Of a stretch of DNA of 64,000 nucleotides, positions 48,774 through 61,300 are shown piece by piece (positions within the stretch are counted from its first letter, which is position 1; every line of letters starts with the position of its first letter). The notes beneath the pieces were generated by a model. It was not told the DNA's origin. It made no database searches and worked only from the letters and a program-made list of their open reading frames with translations. The position numbers and the translations under genes were made by a program. Source of the stretch: Asterias amurensis (taxonomy: Eukaryota > Echinodermata > Asteroidea > Forcipulatida > Asteriidae); the NCBI RefSeq assembly GCF_032118995.1, contig NC_092663.1, positions 2,728,001 to 2,792,000 on the forward strand, written 5' to 3'.

Positions 48774-51700
48774 TTACAAGTTGGAATAATTTGATAGTGT
48801 CTCCAGGACTTGTAATAGCACATCTTTGCTCCGATAGGCGACTATCCCCCCGGCATTAGCCCACTTCTGTCCCGCTTCTTTACTCCCATTGGCATCAGGC
48901 TTCTCATACCTCAACTCCGCCTCTCTCAGATCCAGACCAGCTGAATCTGAACCATCCCCACTCCCCTTCTTCACAAACTCTTGATAAATCTCCAGAGCTT
49001 TTGCAAGATTCGCCATCCCTCCATTCATTGATTTAAGAATAGCATGCGGGGCGCACGTATCCCACTTGAACGTACTACCCTTAGAAAGTATGTAGGCGTC
49101 GACCAAATAGTCGATCGTACACAACATTTTGTAGCCTGCCCCGCCCGCATATTTGACCTTACCGTCTGTGATGGGGCGAAGGGCCGTCTTGATGTCTTCC
49201 TCCTCGCTCCGGCTGAGTATGACCGAGATGCCAGGGGTAGAGGGGTCGTTATTTGCTGGCATTGACGGGAGGGAGTTGACCTGAGTGTCCCCACAGCTTA
49301 CACCCCAGACGTGACGACCTTGCCAACTGAGAATTAGAACGGGGGTTGATTTCACAAAGCGTTAAGACTAGTCTTATCTCTTTAGGTAAGACGATCGTTA
49401 CTAGTCCTAAGTTGGGACTATCTTTGTGAAATTGAACCCGGGGGTGAAAGTATTGAAAAACAATTTACATTATTGATGTTGGCATCATGTCCACAACATC
49501 AGTCTTGGGTAAAACCAAATAGTATTCTTTATATCCGGATGGAAAGTTAAAGGCAGTTGACACTATTTGTATTGTCAAAGACCAGTCTTCTCACTTGGTG
49601 TATTTCAACATATGCATAAAATAACAAACCTGTGAACATTTTTAGCTCAATCGGTCATTGAAGTTGTGAGATAATAATGAAAGAAAAAACACCATTGTCA
49701 CACGAAGTTGTGTGCGTTCAGATGCTTGATTTCGAGACCTCAGATTCTAAATAAATGAGGTCTCGAAATCAAGTTCATGGAAAATTAGTTTGTTCTCGAA
49801 AACTACTCCACTTCAGGGGGAGCCGTTTCTCACAATGTTTTATACTACCAACCTCTCCCCATTACCCATTACCAAGTAAGGTTTTATGCTAATAACTATT
49901 TTGAGTAGTTACCAATAGTGTCCACTGCCTTTAACATAAATGTTTGTTGAGGTACTCGCTGCTACAATATAGAAATCAAACTGCCTCAAGCTACCGGCCA
50001 ATCTCAGTGTTCTAGTTGTAGGAATTTTTTTGGCTCAAATCCCACCAGAGTAATAAGATTGTGTATTCCAATGGGAGACTTTTGGGATGCTTGGTGGCAG
50101 CAGACTTAACAGGTAAAATCCATTGTTCTCGGTAAAGTGCGCATGCTCGGAACTACGTACACAATGGACATTTACCTAGTAAGTCTGCTGCCACCTAGCG
50201 TCCCAAAGTCTCCTATTGCAGATTATTCTTCCTGCGTGGACATACATGTAACCGCTCAAGATTTTTTGGTGTTATCTCAAAAAGTCTACAACCTTTTGAA
50301 ACGTAATTTACACAGGTTAGTTTTATTGTATATATCTACACTCTATTGGATTGAAAAACCCGTACAGTTTCCAAAAACCAAGGTATACTTTGCCTTGAAG
50401 GTAATATTTTGTTTCAGTTTTTGACTTACCGGTCGTCCTGGTCAATGATGTCAAATGGCTGATTCACAACACCCATCAGTGAATCCCCATTGTTTCTATT
50501 AAACACTCCTATTAGTATTATTGCACATTTAAGACCTTCTTCGTGTATACCGTCTGCTGGTGTGTCCTCACTACGCCCTTTGATGTATTGCGCCGTCCCA
50601 TCTGAGAATAAAACCGAAAATGTGAAAGAAGATGATCATTATATATTTGGTATGCGTTAACACCATGTGTGTATCTACTTTCCAGGTAGAGTTTTTTTTT
50701 TTTTTTTAACTGTCTTTCTTTATTCTACTATTGGGAGACTTCTCAGTGCTGAAAAGAACTGTCCTGCTTTTGATGATGATCATTATTAATTTTGGTTTTA
50801 CCCATATACATGTATGTACACAACACTGATGTGTGTTAGTATACTCAGTACTTTCCCCAGCTCTTTAAAAAGAAACAGGCATAGGCTAGGATGGGATTCT
50901 AGCCCATGACCTCTTACAATTCTACAGCTGTGTCCTACCAACCAGCAGACCACCGAGATTGCCCGGTAGCTAGAGGCAGTTCAAATCCGATGTTTTTAGC
51001 AGTGGGTACCGCAACGATTTAATAGAAGGAAACTTGCAAATATCTGAAAAATTGGAAAGCTCCATTAACAAAAAGAGCCCTTAATAATACATCCCTTTTG
51101 TATGGCCAACTCACACCTATTATCTCTCTGTTATTTCTTGTCCAGTACAGTGATTAAGTTTGCTTATCTAAGAGTCCTTGGATTCACATGTCAAGAAAGC
51201 TCCTTTACAGAAAGAACCAACAATAATACATCCTTTTTTGTTTTTGCCAACTCACACCTGTTATCTCCATGTAATTCCTTGTCCAGTACACAGAAAACTT
51301 ACCAATAGGATCAATCCAAATTCCCAGAGAATCAAAATCCACCTCTACGCTTAAATTATCCAGTCTTGAATCAGGTGGCATGTGAATCTCCTGATGAACT
51401 GCCTTGGCTAATAATGATGCAGCACAAGCATTTCCATCTAGCACCTTGGTCAGGAGAGTGCATGTTTGGGCCTCGGTGGGTTGCACAGCTACTGTGATTG
51501 ACTCCCCCAGGGTGTTGGTGAATTTGTTGCTCTCCTCTCCAAAGACATTGTCCTCCAGGCTGGGAAACTATTTAAGAAGAGAATTGTAGGATCTAGACAT
51601 TGGTTTCAAGCTTAAAGGAAAGGGATACTTTTAGTTTTTGGATCCATTCGATTGTTGCAATCCTGTACAAATGTAGATGTATATATACAACTAAAAAAAT

Positions 51701-52283
51701 TCAGATCGAAAGGTGATTGCGGTTTTTGAGATATCGCCGAAATTCCGGAGCGAATAATGTCCACGCAGGAAGCTCTGAAAATAATCTCTGATAGGAATAC
51801 ACAATCTGGAAAGCATTATTGTGGTAACGCTTCTCAGATTCAAATTTTGGGGCATAAAAACTGATATGTTTATACATAACCACATTAGCTAGAAAGAAGT
51901 CAGGAAGAGAAATGTTTCTCAAAATGTTTTACTATCGAAGACTTCTGTATGCTTTTAAACAATAGTTTTTATTGCCATTAATTTGTAAGAGTGATTACCA
52001 AACGTGCCTTCCCTTAAAAGGAAAGATTTACAATGGTCTGCTGCCATTTGGCCAACGGAGAGAATGCTGATCAGTGTACCTTTTGAGCGATGTCATTTCT
52101 TATCATCTCTTGGATCAAGACGTCACCCAGCGTCTTGAAGTCCTGGAGGAACCTCTTGTTCTTCTGCTCTCCCTTCTTCTCCTCCACCAGGAGGTCAAAG
52201 AGGGCCTTCTCCGAGCGGATGATACGGGCAAGATTGGCGGCTTTCTCAGACAGTGCCACTAAGGAGCAGAGGAGGGCTGCCAT
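48774..52283 (-). CDS. INPP1: Inositol polyphosphate 1-phosphatase, complete
   Basis: It removes the 1-phosphate from inositol 1,4-bisphosphate and inositol 1,3,4-trisphosphate in the cytosol, and in mammals it is Mg-dependent and lithium-inhibited. Coding exons are 52283-52080, 51567-51303, 50601-50430 and 49326-48774; phases agree and the product is 397 aa against 399 in human. The N terminus LSEKAANLAR and FKTLGDVLIQE match the family. Metal and substrate motifs are intact: FGEES with the acidic pair at 79-80, WIDPIDGT at about 152-159 and WDTCAPHAIL at about 302-311. The ATG context is AAGATGG. A 68-bp unit carrying a 3' splice-site-like sequence is present three times just upstream, and the coding 3' end is duplicated downstream. 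The nearest neighbour upstream is the kelch gene in divergent orientation. Confidence 0.95.
49343..49440. repeat. Family G-like short palindrome
   Basis: GTTGATTTCACAAAGCGTTA and the complement CTTTGTGAAATTGAA enclose TAAGACTAGTCTTA. It starts 17 bases upstream of the INPP1 exon 4 acceptor, inside the intron. Confidence 0.65.
49547..49934 (-). repeat. Family A palindromic element, complete, TTAA-flanked
   Basis: AAGGCAGTTGACACTATTTG and CCAATAGTGTCCACTGCC form the ends beside TTAA. It is about 388 bp, in INPP1 intron 3. Confidence 0.88.
50069..50218. repeat. Family H hairpin repeat, third copy
   Basis: CAATGGGAGACTTTTGGGATG and CCCAAAGTCTCCTATTG are near-perfect terminal inverted repeats, and the inner GGTGGCAGCAGACTTA arm pairs with TAAGTCTGCTGCCACC. 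It lies in INPP1 intron 3. Confidence 0.85.
50655..51000 (-). repeat. Family M fragment followed by family P fragment
   Basis: CATGTGTGTATCTACTTTCC and GAAAAGAACTGTCCTGCT are the complement of the family M body. From about 50770, TATACTCAGTACTTTCCCC and CTAGCCCATGACC are the complement of family P. Both lie in INPP1 intron 2. Confidence 0.55.
51612..52017 (+). repeat. Family F element, TTAA-flanked
   Basis: TTAA stands at both borders (51612 and 52014). Interior blocks, such as AATAATGTCCACGCAGGAAGC and TTTTGGGGCATAAAAACTG, match 38315-38640. It lies in INPP1 intron 1. Confidence 0.65.
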
Positions 52284-55200
52284 CTTGGAGATGCTAGCCT
52301 CAGGGAGGACAGGAAGGTAAGGTTGGTGGACTTGTGAACCACCTGGAGCATTTGCACAGTAGCTGGCTTAAGAGAGGACAGGAAGGTTAGGTTGGTGGAC
52401 TTGTGAACCACCTGGAGCATTTGCACGGTACTGGTCTCAAAGAGGACAGGAAGGTTAGGTTGGTGGACTTGTTTTCCACCTGGAGCATTTGCACGGTAGC
52501 TGAGATTCTGTTTACATGACTTTCTTGAAATTGATTACTTGTTAAGATGCAATCTGTGTTGATGAGGATGAAACCTGTGTTTAGATGAAATAAAGACCAA
52601 TTAATAATATTCACACAAAAATTTACATCCAATAGACCAATTACCAGGGGCTCCGTATTAGTAGTGCTGTATAGCTAGCTGAGGCTAGCCACGGCCACAG
52701 TGGGTAGTGTACTGTCGTGCGATCCTACCCAGAACTAACACATTTTGTCAAGCAATCTATTCAAAACACATTGTGCAGATGTCCCCAAGAAGACTACAAT
52801 TTCTCTTATGATGGCCCCCATACCTAAAACATGAATAATATTGTTAAACCGCTCGCCCTTGATGGGCTAAACTGGATTTAGAGCCAACCACTTTAGCTTT
52901 GCATGCACTTACTGACACTGAATACTGATGATCAGTGAGTAACCACACAACTGGTTCACTGCAAACTATCATTCGGGGGGGGGGGGGGGGGTAAAAGGCA
53001 ATAGCTACCAGATCATGTCATGGAGCAATATATTATTATTATTATAATGATATGGTCCTCATGGGTTGGAGGTAGGATCATGTTCTACTAATTATTAGAA
53101 TTAGATAAATTGCAACAATTACAATCAAAACAACGATTCATCATGATCATTTACATCATGGACGATCTTCCTGCCTCTTTTACGGTTTGTATTATAGTAT
53201 GTTTGTAGGCCTATAAATAATATTAGCGATAAGCCACCACACAACAAGCAATTAAACAGCAGGATCGCAGCACTGCAATTCCGCCGCTTCGTCGATTCAT
53301 CACAGTGGTCAAGGACAAGTGTCTTTTGCTCTGTTGGAATGAAGTGCCATTTCTTTCCGAGGTAAATATGTCATCGTAATTCTCTTTCGTTCTTTTGTCC
53401 AAAACCCTCGATAAATGCAGCTTACCTTTGTACATAACAGAATAGACCTTCAGCTTTCTGTTTCGTGACAGCCGATCGATCATTTGTGTCCTAAACATGA
53501 ACCATCATCGCTGAACAAATCACAGATCACCTTTATGTTCATCGCTTCTCTTGACATAACCCCGGAAATGAATGAATGGTGAATAAAGTGCGTACACATT
53601 GTCCGTACATTAGATACAAATGTACCATGTATTTTGTGATGTCCATTGCGAGAACAGCGCTGGCGACTATCTATGAATTATTCATTAGGTGAGCGGAATA
53701 AGCCGCGCCTACTAATAATTTATGAATGGGACGGAGATGGTTGGTCACCAAAAAACTACTAAACTAAAGCTCAAATAAATTAAAATGCCAGTGGACTATG
53801 AAACCCTGATATTTTACAATGTGAAATAATTAAGGATTTGTTTGCTAGATGGCAAGGGCGGGGGTGTCGATCTGAGCATATCTGAAAAAAAAATGTACGT
53901 GACAACTGGTGGTCAAAACGTTATAAAAGAGAATTAATTTATTCAAATAAAATTGTTTTATTCATCAACCACAACCATTCATTCTGCTAGGCAACCATAC
54001 CTAAAACAACCCATTCGGAACGAACAAAGGGAAACTTTTATAGAATTATTAATATTTTAAAACATGCATTTCATTGGTTTTTACTAATAATTTTTAGGAT
54101 TAAGCAAAAAAATATAAAGCTAACTTATGAGCTTAAATTGGAGGTTTGGTAAATAGAGTATAGTTAACCCCTTTATAAAAATGAAACCTTCCAACGGGGT
54201 TCCCCTTGGTCTGAAACCCAACCCCGCCATAAGGTTTAACTAATGGTTTGTTTATCAGGGCAACAGACTTGGTTGTGCACGACGTGCATGCATGGACAAC
54301 CGAAGATGCAGGCATGCATGAACCGAAAAAAGAGTTTGTCGCATTATTTTGTCTTTTTCCTCAACACTCAGCAACTTTACATTGGTCGTCACTAAGTATT
54401 CTACATTTGGGCAGGTAGGTAAACATTTCCCGAGTTTGTACATGTATTTGTGTGCTATTTCTTTTACCGAAGGGGCAGCATGACGATGTTGGCACGCCCG
54501 CACTTTTTGTTTTGCCTTTTGGTTGGCGGGGGCGGGCCCCGCGAATGTCCGGGCCGGGTGACCAGCGAGCCGGCGGGCTCGGGAGACCACTAGCAACACT
54601 ACGCTACCGGTAAAAAAAAAACTAAGCTCAGCGGAAAACTCGGTAAACTCGCTCAATACATCAGATTACGAATTCCAAGGTCTATTATTAATTTTTCTTT
54701 GGGATGTTCTGTTTAGTTTGGGTAGTTTTATTGTTTTCCTTCTTTCGTACACATCGTCATTCGGTCGATCGTGTATTTTTTTTCTGCATTGTCACTCAAC
54801 ATGCTCTACACTGCCTGCTCAAAAATCGTGGGGGAAGGAAATCAGCCATTGAAATTACCATTGACATAGACCATAGACACAGTGACTGACACTCAGTGCA
54901 CGTGCTCAGTGACGCTACCTGGCTGTACTACTAGAATACTACGCTTTTTGTCTGTTCTGTGTTGACACTTTTAAAAAAGTCGCGACTCACATGTCTAGTT
55001 TCATGTCATTCAAAGGTGTCGCTTTAAAACTATTGCTCAAAATTCAGGAGGAAGTGGCCATCAGGGAACACCTCAGCAGAGTGCATCACCAAGATCATAC
55101 ATACAGCACTACGCAATCAAAATATACCGGGGCCTTTATACATGTAGGTGGACCCGGACCCCATATCGCGTAAGGCTTTGCACTTAGCACTCACTCCAGA

Positions 55201-55367
55201 TCTCGTTTAATATACCGTATGTCCTTTGGGGTTAGTCAGGCAGTTAATTCAGCAAAAACAAAATCTATTTTCTCAAAACACTGCATGAAAATACATTGTA
55301 ACTTGTTCCTACACACAGGTTGGTAAAAGAGTGTGATTGATGTGTGACAGACAACAGCGTTGTTGTT
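52284..55367. other. Divergent intergenic/5' region between INPP1 and the kelch gene
   Basis: It holds the 68-bp tandem repeat at 52304-52508, a run of 17 G (52975-52991) and a GC-richer patch near 54470-54560. A likely splice acceptor (ACACACAG) at about 55318 points to upstream non-coding exons of the kelch gene. Promoters of both genes probably lie here, but no core element could be identified. Confidence 0.5.
52304..52508 (-). repeat. Three tandem 68-bp units carrying 3' splice-site-like sequence
   Basis: On the minus strand each unit has ATGCTCCAGGTGG, CAAGTCCACCAACCT and a pyrimidine tract (CTTCCTGTCCTC) ending in AG. The last unit lies 21 bases from the INPP1 start codon. CTAAC, a good branch-point match, is present in two units and CTTAC in the third. 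Confidence 0.85.
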
Positions 55368-58300
55368 ATGGCAGACCTGCTTGAGGAAAACGAAACGCCA
55401 ACATTCATTCGGCAGAGTAGCGCATGGACTCGAAACAAACGAGCCCGCATCCAGGACGAGGTCATTAGTAGCAGTGAGACTGACGATATGTTGGATTTAC
55501 GTCACAACCACGCCCTAGGGATGCTGTCGCTGATGCACACCATGTATCTGAAACGAGAACTCTGCGATGTCACACTGATAGTCCAGGGCCATGCTTTTCA
55601 GGCGCACCGATTGGTCCTGGCAGCTTGTAGTCCTTACTTCAACGCCATGTTCACTAGCGAGCTAAAAGAATGCCGTGAGAAATCCGTGACCATACAAGAT
55701 ATGGATCACGTCGCGATAAAAGAGATTGTTAACTTTGCGTACTCGGCAAAAGTAAATGTAACGGAGGAGAACGTCCAGTCAGTACTCAAAGCAGCTTGCG
55801 TCCTGCAGATTGATCCCGTCATAAGCCTGTGTTGTGCTTTTCTCATAACGCAGATGCACCCGTCAAATTGTCTCGGCATCCGTGCGTTCGCCGAATCACA
55901 TGGATGCTTCGAGTTGCAACAAGCCGCGGACATTTTCGCGCAACAAAACTTTTGTCAGGTCGCACTGCAGGAGGAGTTCCTGCATCTAAGCATCGAGGAT
56001 CTGATCGACCTCGTGAAACGGGACGCCCTCAATGTCCCTAAAGAAGAAGACGTCTATGTCTCGGTTATGCGGTACCTCAATCATAATCCCGAGCGATGCA
56101 AACGTGTCGGGGAGATCTTTGAGCATGTACGGCTGCCCCTCATGTCATGGGAGTTTCTTCACAGTCGCGTCAAGGATGATCGGTTTGTCACTGAAGATGA
56201 GAGGTGCAAAAGTTTCTTTGATGAGGCAAGACGGTATCACTCTAGTCAGTTCTATCCTGGTCTTCATTGGGAGGTCAGCATTCGAACCTTGCCGAGACAT
56301 TCATTCAGTCGGTCGCTGTATATTTATGTCGTAGGTAAGGTATAATACATTAGATTACAGCAAACTCATATATATACCCTTCCAGATATTGCTATTTCTT
56401 GGCTATGTTTCACCATAGTTCGGTCGAGTTGGTCTTTGAAAAGCATTTGTAACCGTTTTTTATAAAATGCATATGGTTAGAAGATGTTGTAAAAGTAGAA
56501 TACATTGATCAACACAAATTTGCCTCGAAATTGTGTGGTTTTCGTTTAACTTTGCGAACTAATACGGTCGGCCATTTATGGGAGTAAAAAATTTGACTCC
56601 CATAAATGGCCGACCGAACTTGTCGATGAGGTAAAAGGAAAACAACGCAATTTCGAGGCATATTTGTGTGGATCATTGTATTCTACTTTTAAAACCTCTT
56701 TCTAACCATAAATGCATTTCACAACAAGCGGTTTCAAAACGCTTTTCAAAGACCAACTCGTCCGATCCAAGGCAACGTGTTCCTCTGAAGGGTCTGGGTA
56801 CTTTTTGTAGGACACAAAACACAGATAACATTAAACTTACATGGTTTGAAGGTAGTGATAGTAGTTTAAGCTTCCCTTAAAATATTTAAGTTGAAACAGA
56901 TTTTGAGAAAATTAGTAAAACAAGTCACAAAAATAACTTCTCAGTGAGACAAAAATTATTTTAGCATGTAAAAGATATATTTTACCAGTTATGGTATTTA
57001 TACCATTCATGGCATTTATACCATAACTGGTAAATGTTTTTACTCGCTAAAACTGAGACAAATATTATTTATGTGACATTATTAAGGCTTTAGCCAGAAT
57101 CATTTGGGTGTCAACATTTGCTGGAAATTATAAAGCAAATTGTTGACTTACAACATGTAAATATTACAAATAAAACATGTCCAAAAAAACACTGTCCTTG
57201 AGGAAAGGCACTTTGTCATAATTGCTTCTCTCCACCCAGGATAACAAGTACCGGGGAGAGCTGGGAAAATCCTGCGATGGATTGGCATCCTGTCTAGGGG
57301 GAATATCAATATTTTCAGTCATTTTAATGCTAAGGAAACCTGTAAGAAACACAGTACAAACTTTACTTACCAAATCTTATGAAAACAGGAAGGGTTTTCT
57401 TTGTACAACCTGTATTGTTGGTCATTCTAACGTAAACATGGTAAAGGGTATCCCGTCGTGAAGAGGGGGTCATTGTTCTGGTTTGTTTTTCTTTTTCAAT
57501 TTGAACAATAACAATTCCACGTCATTGAGTATCTTTTGTGGGCTTCCATAAATCGGGAGCTTTCATCAAAATGGAAAGTGGGAATTTCCAGGTTGCATTT
57601 CTGTTTTTAAAACTTGCAAGAGATGTTACTGCTATAAAGGCCCATTGAAGGTGGCACACCTACTGTACATGGTCCAACACCCCTATATTATTTTTGACAT
57701 CCCTGCATTCTGACACCCCTACTAACCCTAACACCGAACGTGTAAATCGCAAAGAGATTTTCGGAAGAACTTTTTCTCTATTATGTTGAATGTAATTCTA
57801 AATGTCTGTACACAATCTCTCTGACTGCAAAATGTAACGGTTGGCAGCCCTGTGTTTGCATGCTTCATCCAAAAAAATGGGAAACTGTGTTTAGTATGTT
57901 TTTATTTGGTTATATGATTATCAATATGTGTAAGCACTAAGCTGTGGCGATATCGATTTATTTTATTCACGATATATCGCCGACAATATATCTCGATATT
58001 CGATATAATCGCGATTAATTAAATTTGATCTCATCAGTCTTCAAACTCCAAGCGAAAGTTGTAGAAGAGACAGTCATAGCATATAAGAGAGGTGTTCTAA
58101 TGACCTATTCTTCTGGTTTTACTCCAAACCTATGGGGTGCAAGATGTCTCAGCTAGCAAACACATTGCGATATTTAATCGATATTGGGATTATCGCGATA
58201 TATCGATATTTCGATCAAAACCAAATCCATCCGATATCGAAATCGTTTCCAGATTAATAACGCAATATTCGATAATATCGTGATATCGTCCAAGCTTAGT

Positions 58301-61300
58301 AAGCACCACTATGCACTCAGTACTTTTTCTGTAAAAAAAATCCTGGATGGGATTCAAACATATTGCAACCTGTTTGTTTTTTCAATATTCACACAGGAGG
58401 TGAAATGAGTCCCGGCCGAACCACCCTAAGTACAGTCGAGCGCTACACCCCAGCGCTGAACTGCTGGACCTCCATAACGCCCATGAGCTCCCCAAGGCGT
58501 GGCGTCGGTACCGTCATGCTCGACAAGATCCTCTATGCAGTAGGCGGCGCCGACAACACGGCGCTGAACATAGTGGAGTGCTTTGACCCTCAAAGCGGTA
58601 CGTGGCGCTACCTTGCGGCTCTACGAGAACCTCGCAGTAGCGTTGCGGTAGCCGCATCTGGGGGATATGTCTACGCCTTTGGAGGTTACGACGGAATGAC
58701 TAGTCTGAGAACGGTGGAGAGATATGATCCAAACACGAATGAATGGAAAGATACTCCAGGTAAAGAACTAACATAAAACTAGATGTGACATTCATGGACA
58801 AAAACATGCAGTTAAAGGCAGTGGACACTATTGGTAATTACTCCAAATAATTATTAGCATAAAACCTCACTTGGTAATGGGGAGAGGTTGATGGTATAAA
58901 ACATTACGAGAAACAGCTCCCTCTGAAGTGACGTAGTTTTCGAAAAAGAAGAAGTTTTCCTCGAATTTGATTTCGAAACCTCAAGTTTAGAATTTGAGGT
59001 CACGAAATCAACCATCTGAAAGCACGCAAGGTCGTGTGACAAGGGTGGGTTTTTTTTTGTATAGTTATCTCACAACTCCGACGACCAATCGAGCTCAAAT
59101 TTTCACAGGTTTGTTATTTTATGCATTTTTATGTTGAGATACAGCAAGTGAGAAGACTGGTCATTAACCAATTGTGTCCATTGTCTTTAAAGGTAGAAAT
59201 TGGGGTCGTAAAGATGTTACACAACGAGGTAGCCAATTATTACTCAATTGAAAGACCCAATTGAATTAAAACTCAATTGAAAGATCTTGTAAGACCACCA
59301 GGCTTGTCTGTTCATTAATTTACTGGCCCATACATGTAGCTTCAGCCGGTATAGTTGTAGCCTACATGTACATTGTATGTTGTAGAAATCTCTCAACCAT
59401 CTTTATACTCAAACCGGAAAACCTAATTTAATTGCTACCAGTACAATTGCAAGTAAGTTTGATATTATGATATCCCATGTATACAGTACCGGGTAGTAAG
59501 GTTTGCAGTAACATCATGTATGTACATGTAAGGATAATCTCTTAAAGGCAGTGGACACTATTGGTTATTACTCAAAATAATTATCATCACAAAACCTTTC
59601 TTGATTACCAGTAATGGGGAGAGGTTGATAATATATAACATTGTGAGAAACAGCTCCCTCTGAAGTGACGTAGTTTTTGAAAAACAAATAATTTTCCACG
59701 AATTTGATTTCGAGACCTCAAGTTTAGAACTTGAGGTCTAAACAATTTGTGACTGGTATCCTGCTCTTTTCTGCTAAGCAGAAAATTGTTAAGCAACACT
59801 TTCTGCTTATTTTTATAAGCAGCTCTATGAAATTTGATCCTGGTCTGGTATGGTGTGTGAACAAAGTCTGAGGTTTTCAAAAAGTGTTTTTTTGAGGGTC
59901 GTTGCGATCCTATTCTATTGTGTGGTATTGATAGGCAGTCTATGTGTTTTGTTAAATGTTACATATCCAAGGATTTCATTGAACAATACAATAAATGATG
60001 ACATCGTAGAGTAAATATTGTTCATTATTTACACATGGGTAGGTTCAGGTTTTGTAAAGTCATGCTTTCCTTAAAGGCAGTGGACACTATTGGTAACTAC
60101 TCCAAAGAATTTTTAGCATCAAAACTTAACAAGTAACAAGTGATGGAGAGCTGTTGATAGTATAAAACATTGCGAGAAACAGCTCCCTCTGAAGTAACAT
60201 AGTTTTGAGAAAGGTTATTACATTACTTGAATACTAAAACTTAAAAAAATAAATAAAAGAATTTAACAAAACATTTAGACACCTGAAAGCACACACATTT
60301 GTGCAACTTGGCTGTTTTTTTTCTAGCAGCTTCGATGACCAATTGATTCCAAATTTTTACAGATTGGTTATTTTGTTCTTACGTTGGGATACACCAAGTG
60401 AGAATACTGGTATTTGATAACTACCAAAGGTTTCCAGTGCCTTTAATGCACTTTCATGTAGAATTTTCTTATGAGCGCTTTAAGGTCACTGTATTTGGTG
60501 CTTTAATAGCAATTTTTTTTAAAATCTGTCTTCCCTTTCGAGGCCACTCAGTTGAGGCTTTGTCCTACTGCGTGCGTAACCCTTTTCATATGACCCTCGT
60601 AATCCCTGAAGGTCACAGATTTACATTGAGCAGTATTGGAATTTGAAAGAATTCTGGGACAAAACTAGTACCTTATTTCTCACTTACATTTGTAAAAGAG
60701 AAGGACAAAAATGTAACTGTTGGGTTCTTTTGAATTTTAGGTATCACCTTTTTATAGGATTTTTTTATATTGTAACTTTTGTACAGTTTTGTTTTTAGTA
60801 TCTAGTTCCTTAAAATAAAGAATATTTGTCTTGTTTGGAATATTTTATTTCCTTACAGCGCCTGAGGCGTAATCGATCTGCAATTGTTTTTCACTTTATA
60901 AATTGTCATTGTTTTTTATTCTTATTATTAGACATGACATCACCACGAAGTATGGCTGCAGCAGTAGCCCATGGATCTGGCATTTTTGTTATCGGAGGAT
61001 ACGACGGCTCCGCAGACCTCAACAGTGTTGAATGCTACTCTCCAATGGTAAAATATTCAAAACTTTTTTTTATATCTTAAAGGCAGTGGACACTATTGGT
61101 AATTACTCAAAATATTTACTAGCATAAAACCTTTCTTGGGGACGAGTAATGGGGAGAGGTTGATGGTATAAAACATTGTGAGAAACGGCTCCCTCTGAAG
61201 TGCCATAGTTTTCGAGAAAGAAGTAATTTTCCACGAATTTGATTTCGAGACCTCAGGTTTAGAATTTGAGGTCTCGAAATCAACCATCTAAACGCACACA

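Noticed and set aside
53223-53498. A 91-residue minus-strand open frame upstream of INPP1
   Set aside because: No recognisable domain. It could be 5' UTR or promoter sequence of INPP1, and no splice site links it in frame.
54255-54656. A 133-residue minus-strand open frame
   Set aside because: It does not begin with a convincing start context, has low-complexity basic composition and matches no family I know.
55344-55367. An eight-residue upstream extension of the kelch protein
   Set aside because: It starts at GTG just after an in-frame stop; the first ATG is at 55368.
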